The position numbers and the translations under genes are program-made. Positions 48,947-60,513 of a stretch of DNA of 64,000 bases are shown in pieces. The first letter of the stretch is position 1. Each line of letters begins with the position of its first letter. The notes under the pieces were generated by a model. The model was not told the DNA's origin. It made no database searches and was given only the letters and a program-made list of their open reading frames with translations. The stretch comes from Trichuris trichiura (lineage: Eukaryota; Nematoda; Enoplea; Trichinellida; Trichuridae), in assembly GCA_037903355.1 (NCBI GenBank), contig JBAJFE010000014.1, positions 1,178,001-1,242,000 on the forward strand, read 5' to 3'.

Positions 48947-50505
48947 ATGTTCCCGAACTGTACTGTTACTCAAGAAAGGAATTTGTTGGCTGATACAGTA
49001 CCTATCATCACTACCTCCACTCTGGCAATTTTAGTAAATGTGCCTTACATCATCAAAGTACTTCAACAGAAAAATCGGCTTATCGTTGACGTCTGCAAAG
49101 CAGGTATGAAACGCCATAATGGTTTTTGTGAAGCCTTCGGCGAGTTCGAACTTTTCCTAAGCAAGTCAGAAGCAAATTGAATTTTAAGCTTTAGCGTTTA
49201 ACCCAGTGGTTTTCAATGGAGGCCATACGGCCCCATCAAAGTTCTTGGAAAGTATGGACGTTCTGGGGTGGAGGGGTGTAAGGGAGCCACAGTGTTTCAA
49301 TGGATTCATATAAGTTACGGACAAGTAAAGAGCGCCTGTTCATTCCTGTAGCCATGCAAGTTACTATTTATTTAGCACCTTCATGACAGGAAAGAGTAGC
49401 GGAAGAGTTCAAGCTAACAGATAAAGGAAGAGGGCAATGGAGAACAGCAGGGTCGTGACAAAATCTAAGCTACAAAAGGGGGCCCTAATCCAGAAAAGAT
49501 TGGTCTAATCGATGAAGTGGACATTTTGATTATTCTGTTAAGAATGTAATGCACAAAGCTTTGAAATGTTGATTCCTATTTTGATAAGGAGCCAATGCAT
49601 TATGATCAGACAGTGGCTAACAGAAGCAGCATCCGCAGATTTACTATTACTGACTGACATAACTTAGTTTTACTTACGACACGCCTTTTGCAGGCACCTC
49701 GTTCGGTAGCGTTACGGCCAGCGTAGCATATATTAGTGAACTCGCTTGGCTGCTAATGTACTACCAGAGAACAGAGAAAGTAACAATCCGCTATTGCTTA
49801 ACTCATACTTTCCATCCAACAGTGTATATCATTGGTGACGTTATCCTTTCTTGTTCATATCTGTTTCTGTCAGCAGTGGCGTGCTTAGCAGCTTCAAGGT
49901 TTCGACTTACAAGTAGAAGAAAGAGAATTATCATTGCAATTGGCACAATTACATTTTTTACATTCCTTATTGTTGACGTCACGTTATGTTGGATATTTTA
50001 TTGGAATGACAGTGAAACGCGGCTTATATGCGCAATTTTTGATCTTCAACCGGTTACATTTCTCTCCAATCATATGTACTTCATATCAGCTCTGCATATG
50101 CTTAGTATTGCTATTCAAGTGGTTGCCGTTTACTTTCTGAGACGTGGACGCTCTGTACATACAACAATTCAAATCCTACAGATGCGAAGACGAACAGTAG
50201 TGTACCGTCGACTCAGGCTCGTGATTGGATTTTCGTTCCTGACTCAGGTCATTCCAATCTGTTTACATGCGCTACAGCAACGGGTCTCCGTTTGCGCTAG
50301 GCTACCATTCTGGTGTTGGGTTATTCAACCAATCGGTTTTTTGCTAGTTGGTATATATCATATGGATTGCCTAACCATTGTGGCGGCTAAATTTATGGAA
50401 TTTAAGCAACATGTCAATAAAACTTCGATATCAATTATTGCAAAGTATAAAACAAACGAAAATGACAGACGAAAAAGAAGGAAAAATAATCAAGACATGG
50501 ATTGA
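48947..50505 (+). CDS. Seven-helix receptor, family not recognised
   Basis: Two exons, 48947-49103 and 49694-50505, join at phase 1 (GTATGA ... TTTTGCAG) and give 322 residues. Seven hydrophobic helices are visible: VPIITTSTLAILVNV, SVTASVAYISELAWLL, VYIIGDVILSCSYLFLSAVA, IIIAIGTITFFTFLIVDVTL, NHMYFISALHMLSIAIQVVA, LRLVIGFSFLTQVIPICL and WVIQPIGFLLVGIYHM. The start has an N-glycosylation site (NCT) and no signal peptide. The short tail is basic (NDRRKRRKNNQ). Neither a DRY-type nor an NPxxY motif is evident, so this may be a nematode-specific serpentine receptor rather than a classic rhodopsin-type one. Sensory or peptide reception is inference. Confidence 0.72.
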
Positions 50506-53331
50506 GACAGTTCGCTTATTCTTCAAAGGTGAAGTTACTCTGTAGTCCACCTTGCCAAAACAGTTTTGAATGCTTCGTCAAGTCATTAATTCTGAGCGAT
50601 TATGCGAACCATACATTTGAAGAAACCGACTCCCGCCATGATTACAACCTTCGTGATCGAAGACTTAATATTCACGCACGAAGCAAAAGTAAGTCTCTGA
50701 AATTTCAAACCGTTTGAATTCCAAGTTCGCAATCAGCCATTTTAAGCAACCGCTCTATGTATACTAAGTTATATCTGACCAGAAAAATTATCGCTCTTAT
50801 CAACCTGAACACCTACTGTTCAACTGAAATTGATGTTATCTTCCATCGGAATAAACTGCCAAAAAGAGGAAATGAGAGAAATTATTGATGCACTGGAAAA
50901 AAGTTAACATAAAATGAACACAAAAATCTGATAGATTACAAGTTAGAATCGTCTGCCATTTCAAGAGACGTATACGGTGCTGGTCCTATGAAATAGTTTT
51001 CTTGAATGACGTTGCTCATACAGCTTTCTGGCCAAACGTGTTCCACCGTCAGCAATATTTAGGCTGCAGAAGTTGAAAGAGGCTAAGTTCATAATATACC
51101 TGCAGACAACCAAAAAGTCAAATACCGGTGATGTGCCTGTGTTTACTCAGATCAGCTCGTACTTCTTTGATTTGACTACTTTTGCCAGCGATGAGATTGA
51201 ACTGCCATCGGTTAACCGAGTTAGACGTGTTGTGGCGAACAGACCACCCTGATTAATGAGGCTTCTTGCTATAAGATAGGTACCCTATACTTTTCGAGTA
51301 TGTCTCGCTCAACGCTTGGACTGCGCTGCCTCTAACACAAGTAAATAACGCTGGCGATAAGACATATTTGTTCAGGAAAACGAGATTGATCACATTCTGT
51401 AAAATGATTTCGACGGCACAGTGCCATGTTATTTTGAAACGAAGTTTCACAACTGTTTCGTTAGTAAATTTAATCAAGCTGAGCTAAGATAAGTAAGCTT
51501 ATTTCCTTATCCTTTCATAATCACCGCCTATAAGCAGTTTGTACAAAACAGTCCTTAAAGTTAGACTATGTGCTTTTTAAGGCAAAGTGTGCAAAAGAAC
51601 CAAAACATGCCCATTGAACATTTGCATAAAATTGCAGTATTTCTCTCTTATTGTGGTACCTTTTCTAGACACTAGCAACGGTTTCTCTTGGCGGTAACCT
51701 CACTAGAATTAGTTTATCTTAAGCTTTAAATTATCCTTTAACACGAGGCTTTTCGGAATGAGTCGTTTCATAGCGTTTTCGAGCATTAATATTTCGAAGG
51801 TGTTAATTCCGCAGCTTTCAGGTCTCCTGCATCCTTTTCAAAACGGCAGAACGAGGTAAGAACAGCCTAAAAAGCTATAAAACCCTTCACCTTCGAACAG
51901 TTAAGCTGTAAAACACAAGAAACCACTTTAAACTTGATTTGAGCAAACGACTTTGTCGTACTGCAAAAACACTACTCACTGAAGTCAAAGACTCAAAAGC
52001 TGTTAGCTCGTAGGCAAACATTTCGCCGAACGGCCGTATGGAAACAGGTACTTCTTGATTACTTGGACAATTAATTCTAAGCTCACTTCCTGAAATGAGT
52101 TTCGATGTTAATGATAATCATTATACACAGTTTAGTTTTAAAAGATGGGCACCAACCACACGTAAACTTCTTTCGCAAAAGAAATTTTAATAACAATGCA
52201 TCTTCCGTGTAATAAGTACCTGATTGGGTGTTTTGCTTTCCGGCAGAGCATGCATAAGTTCATAGTCACCTGACCTGGTTCAGACAGGATGTAATTGCGG
52301 CGCTTTCTTCCATGCTTCGTTAGAAACAAAAAGCTTATTCGATATTCCCTACGGTACACAACAATACGAACACCGCCAACGACATAGAGAAAGAACAGAC
52401 GCCACCGCACGCCCCAAACGCTCTAGCCAACTGCTCGTCACGCCCTCACGATTCATGTCGTTGCAGCAGCCCACGCTCTCGGCACATCCTCCTGTCACCC
52501 CAAGCGGAAGCGCTCCCCCACGCTGCGCTTGTCAGTTCTTTCTCAGTAGAAGAATGACAGATTCACGGCCAACCGGTGACCGGCCTCGCGACCCCCGTGA
52601 ACATATGACCATCCACCTGTTTATTACACAGGATAACGTGTTTGCGATTTCTACATCGTATTTTCAGCTTCTAATTGGCGAAGGATCGAGACCAATGTTT
52701 TGCTAGTACATGAACGAAACGTATACTGATCTAATTAAGGCATCGGTAAGAATTAACTTAAGAGCAGAATCATGTTGCCTTTGGGAAGTCATTGACAAGA
52801 TGCCCATCCGTAAAGGCCGTAATTTTGCTTTAAGTAGGAGCAGCTCCTATTGAAAAAGGTTACGATCTGCCCGTTCTAATGGAAAACCAAAAGAATATAG
52901 AAATTCCAAGCTTTCGGGACCTACTACTGCCGTCATCACCGTAACAACTACAGATGAGTCAGTGAAGATGGGCAGACTGTAGTCCAATACAACTAAAATC
53001 TGCACACCCGTTACAAAAAACCGCATTTCCAAGGACAGCTCTCAGTTGATAAGTTGAAGACATTTTCCATCTTCACTACAGGGCATAACGGAGCGCTTTT
53101 ATTACCGAAGAGAAAACTCGAAGTTCAAACGTAAAAAGTACAACTCTTCCTTTTTGAAAGACTGTGATAAATCGAATTAAAGAAAACCACTGAGTCTTGT
53201 TGCCAAGCGCGCAATAGGTGCAGTACTAAGGCAAAGTGATTTCTGATGTTGAGTATCCATAACATATTTTTAATTTGATGATTATAATGGATGATTAAAA
53301 CTTGAATTTCTTGTGTTATACAGCTTCTTAA
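50506..53331. other. Intergenic region before the aldolase-like gene
   Basis: No gene is recognised. A C-rich patch at about 52380-52610 contrasts with the AT-rich surroundings and contains an open frame from ATG 52455. It could be a promoter-associated first exon. A ribozyme-like core lies at 52911-52938. Confidence 0.4.
52911..52938 (-). other. Hammerhead-like core relic
   Basis: The minus strand reads TGATGA, CGG ... CCG, AAAGC. The first C of CTGANGA is G here. No inverted arms or flanking repeat were resolved. It belongs to the same motif series as RE1, RE3, RE4, RE5 and RE6. Confidence 0.35.
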
Positions 53332-54348
53332 ATGCAAATAATGAATTTCAGCATTGGTCAGAAAAAAGTAAAAGATATGGACGTTGCGTTTCAACCATTA
53401 TCACTTGAGCGAAGTGAAGTTGGCGACGTGCCAGACATGTTTGAAAACATCATTGAGGAAGCGTGGGAAACGGTGAAAAAGGACGTAAACCTTCTGGACA
53501 ACGAGAATAGAGTCAATGCTATGTTGAGACTGATGAAAACTTTGGAGCTTCCCCTCCTGCATTCAACCTGCACAGGCATAGAAATGAAATTTGCACTTGA
53601 CGCAGCCATAAGGCCATTGCCAAATATGTATACCGAAGAGGCTAATTTGAAAACAACTTGCGGAGGAATTTGCCTTTATCCTGGCCAATTGGAAGATTGC
53701 ATCTCGTACAAGGAAGACCGACATCCCTACACGCCGGTAAAGGTCTCCTGCGTCGCTGGTGGCTTCCCGGACGGACAAATTCGACGGGAAGTAGCGTGGA
53801 AGGAAGCAACGCTTATTTCGATGAACGATGCAAATGAAACTGATGTCCTTTCCAACAGAAGGTATGTGGCACAGAAAAACTGGAAAGCCTTGTATATACA
53901 ACTAATAGAATTTAAAGCACTATTGTCACCTGAAATAAGAATGAAAGCAATACTAGTCATCAAAGACATGAAATCACTAAGTGACATGTATACAAGCTGT
54001 ATGGTAGCCATGTTCTCGGGAAGCGATTTTATTTGCTTATGGACTGGTGAGTTCTCAGCAAGCATGGACTACCGCCACGTATACGCAGCCTGTACAGCAA
54101 TTCAGGAATTTAGTCGTATGACCGGCCGTAAAGTGGGACTAAAAATTTACGCGTCAATGACGGTGGACGATGCATTAGCATACGTGGAGTTTGTTAAAAG
54201 AATTCTTGGCGATTCGTGGACTTCAGCTAACTATTTGCGCATTTCATCCTACATGCTCTTTTCTCAAGCTTGGAGTTGCTTAGTTCAGCTTCGAGCACAA
54301 AATCCAAATGCATCCGACGCAAAACCAAGTATTAACACATCAGACTAA
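53332..54348 (+). CDS. Deoxyribose-phosphate aldolase homologue lacking the catalytic lysine
   Basis: This single-exon frame of 338 residues may start at M16 (53377) instead, since an ATTTCAG acceptor-like site precedes that ATG. Similarity to animal DERA runs almost throughout: TTCGGICLYPGQLEDC (the VCVYP strand), SCVAGGFPDGQ (143-149), the TDVLSNR strand with Asp171, SLSDMYTSCMVAMFSGSDFI, TGRKVGLK and ALAYVEFVKRILGDSW. DERA cleaves 2-deoxyribose 5-phosphate through a Schiff base on the Lys of FIKTSTGK. Here that stretch reads FICLWTGE, with Cys235 in its place. The second Lys (271) is kept, but the following PAGGI phosphate-binding loop has become IYASM. The frame is intact, so it may be an expressed pseudoenzyme or an unbroken retrocopy. 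AATAAA lies at 54540-54545. Confidence 0.78.
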   Translation: MQIMNFSIGQKKVKDMDVAFQPLSLERSEVGDVPDMFENIIEEAWETVKKDVNLLDNENRVNAMLRLMKTLELPLLHSTCTGIEMKFALDAAIRPLPNMYTEEANLKTTCGGICLYPGQLEDCISYKEDRHPYTPVKVSCVAGGFPDGQIRREVAWKEATLISMNDANETDVLSNRRYVAQKNWKALYIQLIEFKALLSPEIRMKAILVIKDMKSLSDMYTSCMVAMFSGSDFICLWTGEFSASMDYRHVYAACTAIQEFSRMTGRKVGLKIYASMTVDDALAYVEFVKRILGDSWTSANYLRISSYMLFSQAWSCLVQLRAQNPNASDAKPSINTSD

Positions 54349-55826
54349 CAACTGCTGTTAATTAGAGTTTAAATCAGCTAGAGTATATGCTTAACAACAC
54401 ATTCAGCTATTTAAGAACACGCACAATGAACGGAAGCAAGTTGCATGTACATTCGACTGAAAAGTTGCGGCTATTCGTCTGCTCCTTAAAATTAACTGCC
54501 TAAAGTCACGTTAAGTTAAAAAATTCACTTAAGCATGTCAATAAATTTTGAAAATTTGAAAAGCAGACTTTTGTTCGTTTTATGACCGACAGCTGATGAA
54601 AACCGAATTTACGAAGCCAGTTTGCGAACTTTCCGCAAGTTGTTACTTTTAGTCTGTTCACTTGGTGCTGCTTAGAGGATGATGTTCGTGAAGCCTCCGT
54701 TAATGGTTTTCTAACAGGAAGTCAGTCAGCCCGCTGGCAGTAGACGACAGGAAGTCGATTAGACAGGGTGATTCGTAGATTTTCAAAGTATAAACACATT
54801 TTGTCGCGAAATTTGTAACTTCTAAAATCACTCGTTTATTTCGCAAAGTACCGAAAGTTTCCTACAGGCAAGCTTCAATATAGTTCAAGCATGGCAAAAC
54901 TTATTCCACCTCCAATAAAAGCTGATTCTATCAATCGAATCAAAGCTTGCCTTGAGCATTCAAATTCATCTCGCCAACAGACTGACGTAGGCATCTGGAC
55001 TTCAGTTTAACTGTTTAACAAACAAAGGTATCGATACGGATATTCACGCGATATTCTCAAGCAAACGATAATCGTATGAGAATGTAAACACTCGTGCCAC
55101 TACAGGATGTATACTGAATAGTTATTCCATACAAGATATGTGATGTCAATTAAGCTGTTTATTACCGAAGCTGCTCGTAAGAAACTGCTGCTTTTTGTTT
55201 ACACCAAATATTTATGTCTGCGAGGCGGATAAACACAGCACTGACTTGACCAAGAATCAACGCACGAGCTGTCTATGTTTTCCAAACCAAGAATTCATCC
55301 ATGCAAAGCTCAAAGCGTTGTAGATAAGCAAAGCGACGCACCTCCATAAATTGTCTACGCTGATAACAAAAATTTTAAGCTCGACTTAAGATGTGTTACA
55401 ACAGCTTCTGTCTTTGAATTGTCCCACGTCAACGATGAAAACTGCTACTCTGGTAAGATAATACCATCATGAAGTGCCCGCACTGAGGGGAGACTAAAGA
55501 ATTAATGCTTACCCATAACAACCCGAGAGACAATAAAGGAATAAGTTTATCATAAAAAAAGCCTCCTTAGTTAGCGAGATTTGGAGAAAGAACAAATTGT
55601 CTCGATTAGTAGTTAAGGTTAGCTTTGCGCACTAAACCGCAGAACAATCTCACGATTACAACTCATTATTTCGCGATGCTATGTTGAAACTTATCACTTG
55701 AAAAGCAAGGAAGTTCACTAACCTACTTACGCTAAGTCAGTGCGGACAACTGTATTTATGTAAAACCGACTGATCATCTCAGCGAAAGCTGTTGGTAGAT
55801 TTTTCTGGCGACCGTCCTCACGCTGA
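54349..55826. other. Intergenic between the aldolase-like gene and chitinase
   Basis: It contains the AATAAA at 54540-54545. I see no other gene. The initiator exon of the chitinase may lie toward the right end. Confidence 0.45.
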
Positions 55827-58274
55827 AGCCAAAATCTAAATGTGGTAAGTTTGGAGAGTACGCCGTTACTGATATTCCTTACGCTGATCCATTCGTTGTT
55901 AACAGCGGCTGAAAGTGGAGCACATCCTATGTGCAACACAGTGAGGCGGAGAAGCGCTGGAACGTTGCGAAAAGATATTCAGGATGCGTCAGCCGAAAAA
56001 TATGTTCGCGGCTGCTATTTTACAAACTGGGCTCAATACAGGCCTGGAAAGGGAAAGTATAACCCGGAGCACTATCAGGCCAATCTGTGCGAATACATTT
56101 TTTATGCTTTTGCCAAACTGAATGACGACTTCACTGTCGAGTAAGCAACAATTCGCTTGTAGGGTTGAACGTTACAAAATTGCAGCCAGCTCATTTCTAC
56201 TTTTCTAATCTTGCCAGCAGAAAATTAAAAAAGCATTTCTGTAATGAGCCTACATTGCCTAGTGACAACATGTTTCGATCAAATTTTTATCGGAATTGTA
56301 CGTTGCGACTAGTCTCAAGATCAGTTTCTAAATGAAGAATAATATTAATGATCAAATTTTAATTGAAATTATTAGGGGTGAAAACTGATTAACCGAAATG
56401 TCCTTTGCTGATCATTGAAAACACGTCGTGCAATTTCAGCCAATTTGAATGGAATGACATTGACGTTCTTTATCCGGCCGTCATGAAACAAAAGTCTTCA
56501 CAGCCGGACCTGAAAGTGTTGCTCTCTCTGGGCGGATGGAACGCTGGAACTGCGTAAGATAATTGGTCAAGTGATTATACAATTCGTAGAACGTCACCTT
56601 GCGCAGAACCTTCAAGAAGATGGCTGCCACATCTTCAAACAGAGCAAAGTTTATATCCTCACTCGTTAGCTTCCTCAAGCAAAACAAATTTGACGGTTTC
56701 GACTTGGACTGGGAGTATCCAGAGAGTTCAGACAAGGAAAACTACCTTCTGTTATGTCAGGTATTAAACAATGCCGCATTGTTGCAATACGTCCGCACTT
56801 TCGCTACATCTAGGAAATTCTTGCCAAATTTGAAGAGGTGGCAAAATCCTCAAGTACATCAAGATTGCTGTTCACGGCCGCAGTATCAGCGAACCCTGAG
56901 AAGGTTGACGCAGGCTATGACGTACCCGCACTAGCGAAGTAAGTGGAAAAGCGAATGCTACTAAGCATACATTATTTACCAATACTTCGCGCTTCTCAGC
57001 AATAACAGAAGTTTCCCCCAGTTGCTCACTTTTGAAACAGCTTGGGAGAAATAATGTTATCCATTTAGCATGTCGTATCCAAAAGCATTTTTAGATTACA
57101 TCGTATTTGCATTTTTAAAATTTTTTTAGAGTGCTAGATTTTGTTAATCTCATGTCCTACGATTTTCACGGTGCATGGGAAACGAAAACTGGAATAAATT
57201 CGCCCTTGCATTTTCGAAAAGACGATTCAAGCGAATTCAAACTATGGAACGTTGTAAGCAATCCCACAGAATGTTTCCCGCTTACCGAAATGCGGAGGGA
57301 ACTCTTTAGGAAGAATCGTCAAAATACTGGAGCAACAAGGGAATGCCGAAGAAGCAAATTATAATCGGCTTGCCAACGTACGGGCGTGGTTGGACTCTAA
57401 GTGATGCGTCTAAAAGCTACGTTGGTGCATCTGCCCAAGGTTCGTCCACGGCTACAGAATACCTAAGAGAAGCTGGAGTTATTTCCTACTACGAAGTACG
57501 TGTTCAAACGTTGGCAATGCCTTAATGCATCAGAACTTCAGGTTTGTCAAAAACTATCTAGTGGAGCGAAGAGGGTATGGGATGAAGAGAGTAAGACGCC
57601 CTATGTCGTGCAAGGCAACCAATGGTTTAGCTATGATGACGTTGAAAGCTTGACAGCAAAGGTCCTCCTCCACCTGCTTTAACTCACTTCATAGGTAACA
57701 CATGCTATAAAATGTTTAGATCAACTGGATCAAACAAGAAAAGTATGGTGGCGCATTCGTGTGGACTCTTGATTACGATGACTTTCTGGGAAGCTTTTGC
57801 TCCCAGCACAATGGAAAGAAATATCCTCTTATCAGCCTGATGCAAGAAATGCTAGGAAATGGCTACGTGTCTCCCGTAAGTACTTGCTTAAGAACCCTTT
57901 CGCGCAGCAACCCTTAAAATTGTCAAACTTAGTTACCCAGGTTTTGCTGTGAAATAACATTAGCCTTGCATGAAGCTTTTGTTCTCTAACCTTGTTAAAC
58001 GTTATTTTTGTTTACATCATAGTCGACAGAATCCACAACGAGTCAAGTGACAACTACACCGTCAACAGCTACGACGACGACAAGCCCTGCTGGTGCCTTT
58101 CAGTGCCCTTCTGATGGTCTGTTCCCAGATCCACAGAGCTGCAACAATTTTTATCAGTGCGCGGGAGGCACCGCCTTCAAGATGCAATGTCCCTCTGGAC
58201 TGATGTTCAACCCAAAAACATCCAGCTGTGACTATTCCAGCAACGTTGACTGCCAGGAGAAAAACATTTCGTAA
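55827..58274 (+). CDS. GH18 chitinase with chitin-binding domain
   Basis: The exons are (about 55827)-56140, 56440-56553, 56607-56760, 56814-56938, 57130-57253, 57310-57495, 57542-57661, 57720-57875 and 58023-58274, all in frame, about 500 residues. The enzyme hydrolyses beta-1,4 chitin, as in eggshell, pharynx or gut linings. After a signal-like stretch ([15 protein letters not shown]) come [20 protein letters not shown], the catalytic [10 protein letters not shown] with the DxxDxDxE acid residue, [16 protein letters not shown] and [14 protein letters not shown] Thr/Ser-rich linker leads to a six-Cys chitin-binding (CBM14) domain ([19 protein letters not shown]). All catalytic residues are present. 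Most introns are 46-57 bp. No ATG is in frame before the signal stretch, so the initiator exon is upstream or the first exon boundary differs. Confidence 0.9.
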
Positions 58275-58300
58275 AACTTCTCCAAGGTTAACGCTCGGTC

Positions 58301-58306
58301 AATAAA
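58301..58306 (+). terminator. Poly(A) signal of the chitinase gene
   Basis: AATAAA lies 27 bp past the chitinase stop codon, which fits a compact 3' untranslated region. Confidence 0.6.
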
Positions 58307-59021
58307 AGGATGTGTTTATATCAAGAGAACGGCCTTCCTTTCTCATTTCGGTCATCTATTAAACATGGCACTCTTGCTGACTTAAGCCATTGCGGGGTTC
58401 GCACAGAACTGAAAACCTCTGAACTATAATGACTACGCATTTGTAGTACGAAGCTAATCATTATTCGGAAAAGTTCAGCCTAATAGATATGGGACGCCTC
58501 TGTTCTAACGGTAATAAGAAAGATTAATAGAGCACGCTTACTTCCCTACTATTCAAATGCGGAGGTTTTCAAGTTCTCCCAGTCAGCGCTTGCGCATGTT
58601 TAAAGGAAAAACATGGAACAGATAAACCGGACCCGAAGCATGTAAGTTTGCACTAGTATTAGATTAACACTTACTTGTTACTACCTAGAGGTCAATTCTG
58701 GCGCTTGGTCGCTTGATTAACTGACAATTCCAAGGTTTACTTTCAAAAGTCGCCTTTATTTGGAATGCCCAAACTTATGCGAAATGCAACAGACTTCGCT
58801 GACTATCACATTTCACAAAAAACGGCACTTCTAGCACGCAAAGTTAAAGAAAAAGACATTAGATAAACGTACTTTTGCAACTGAGATAAAAACGTACGAT
58901 CACACATCCAGATAATGGTTATTCACGCAATGTGAAAGGAGTCATCCTCCTCTTTGACGCGCCCGCAAGAGCAAGTTGCACTAAGGAATCCAAAGTTTAC
59001 ATCTAATACTGCACAGTCCAC
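58307..59021. other. Convergent intergenic spacer
   Basis: It separates the ends of chitinase (+) and RRP7 (-). On the minus strand AATAAA occurs at 58760-58755 and may serve RRP7. Nothing else was recognised. Confidence 0.5.
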
Positions 59022-59768
59022 TTAGAATGGTTTGAACTTTCTTGATTCCATCATTAATTTTATTCTTTTCTTATCTTCTTCAAATTTACGCTGCAATTCT
59101 TCAATCTGTTTCCTCTTTGAGTCGCGTATTTGGAAACGATAGAAAGGAGTTTCACTGCACCTTGATTCTTTTTTCTTTTTGCTCAACTCTTTGGCGTTTA
59201 ACTTTTCTACGTACGATTTACTTTTGGGAATGACTTTCCGCTTTTGATCTCTCGTCACTGTTATCCAACCGTCCTCATCCGGCTCGGCAGTCGCAGCCTT
59301 GCGGAGTTTGTTGCTTTTCGAAACAGCCTTAAATTGCTCGATCACTTCGTGCGCTTCTGCGAGCGTCATTTCAGGCTCTTGCACTAGGCTGAGGTAATGT
59401 TGTCGCCATTTCTCCAGACCTGAGGGACGACTAAGGCTAACCGCTCTGCCATCGTCATTTTGACGAAATACTTCGCGGGCGCATTCGGCTGAATCGAATG
59501 TAACGTAGGCAAGCTTGCATCCGCACTTTACGGGGAAGTTATTCTTGAGCAACGATTTAGGGAACGCAACGGTGCTAACGGGACCGAACCGTAAGAAAAG
59601 ACTCTTCACGTCATCTTCTTGCAAATAAAGGGGAACATTGACAACGATAACTGTGCGATTCACCGGAACTTCCTTGCCCAAAGCAACGCTTTTATCATCT
59701 AAACTTTTTACCTGTAATTCGTGAACAACGTTCGTATTCCACGTTATTCTAAACCGAACCACTGCCAT
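59022..59768 (-). CDS. Ribosomal RNA-processing protein 7 homologue
   Basis: This is a single exon with ATG at 59766-59768, 248 residues (MAVVRFRITW). RRP7 works in the nucleolus in early small-subunit rRNA processing. Residues about 35-110 form a divergent RRM (RTVIVVNVPLYLQEDDVKSLF ... KLAYVTFDSAECAREVF). The C-terminal RRP7 domain starts with PDEDGWITVTR and ends with the family's typical basic helix: FYRFQIRDSKRKQ, then a charged coiled coil and SRKFKPF at the very end. A TTG 12 bp upstream is in frame but unlikely to be used. It is divergent from TAF9, sharing a spacer of about 745 bp. Confidence 0.92.
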   Translation of the reverse strand: MAVVRFRITWNTNVVHELQVKSLDDKSVALGKEVPVNRTVIVVNVPLYLQEDDVKSLFLRFGPVSTVAFPKSLLKNNFPVKCGCKLAYVTFDSAECAREVFRQNDDGRAVSLSRPSGLEKWRQHYLSLVQEPEMTLAEAHEVIEQFKAVSKSNKLRKAATAEPDEDGWITVTRDQKRKVIPKSKSYVEKLNAKELSKKKKESRCSETPFYRFQIRDSKRKQIEELQRKFEEDKKRIKLMMESRKFKPF

Positions 59769-60513
59769 ATAACGCAACAAAGATACCGTACAACTTTATA
59801 GTATACATGATCGAGCTGAGAAAGCAATCCCATTCGGGTTTGGATTTAGTCTTAGCATTTAGTCTCAGCATTTGGTTAAGTGATGCGCTTTGAGAAAAAT
59901 ATTAAACGTACCAATATGAACTACGTGGTAAGGGGAGTCCTGCTTGTTTAACTAGCTGCACATTAATCCTTATGGCCAGTTCTTTATTACTCAAAAAATG
60001 CGTGTTAGTAGCTTTTCTAAAGGACTGGAGTAGCTGGATTAATTTTTCTCAATTTAGTAAAGTCGGAATGGATAGGCAGAATCAGACCAGAAAGCTTGAC
60101 TAGCTAATTGCGCCTGCATTCTCCAAATTACTGTAAAATATGACATAACGAAAATCTGTAAGCAGCCGTGTAGTCTGATCACGCATTACTGGTGACGAAA
60201 TCTGTAGCCTTTTTTACGCATCTGTGGTAGACTAATTTGGGATATAAACCATATTTTATTAATCTCAGTCGTTCTTTCAAGCCTAACTGGTACGTTGTCT
60301 TTTTCCTATAAATGCAATCTATGCTGCGTCTTAAGCAAACCCTGTTAGCATAGAACCACAAAGCAGAATAGGCTTGGTCCCTGACGCTTTGTCAAAGGAT
60401 TTTGTCATTGTGTTTGCAAAGCACGTTGCGCTTGTGAAAAATAGAAATGTATGCACTCGTTACGTTTTCTGTGTAATGTTTACGTAAACTTTGCAGCTGT
60501 CCTTGTACTTGGT
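59769..60513. other. Divergent promoter region of RRP7 and TAF9
   Basis: No coding exon was recognised. TTTGCAG at 60491-60497, 16 bp before the TAF9 ATG, could be a spliced-leader acceptor. Confidence 0.5.

Noticed and set aside
49204..49500. CAGTGGTTTTCAA followed by GC-rich blocks, resembling the left end of a second hAT element
   Set aside because: No matching right terminal repeat or 8-bp duplication was found, and no transposase fragment is present.
37619..50505. EGF gene and seven-helix gene as one adhesion-type receptor
   Set aside because: The EGF gene has its own membrane helix, tail and in-frame stop at 43399-43401. The receptor has its own ATG, and no GPS-like cleavage motif was seen between them.
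51015..51055. GCTTTCTGG...CCGTCAGC as another ribozyme-like core
   Set aside because: The CTGANGA part is broken (CTGACGG) and the stem does not pair.
60451..60513. Upstream in-frame ATG as the TAF9 start
   Set aside because: The extra 21 residues show no family similarity, and an acceptor-like TTTGCAG lies between it and the conserved start.
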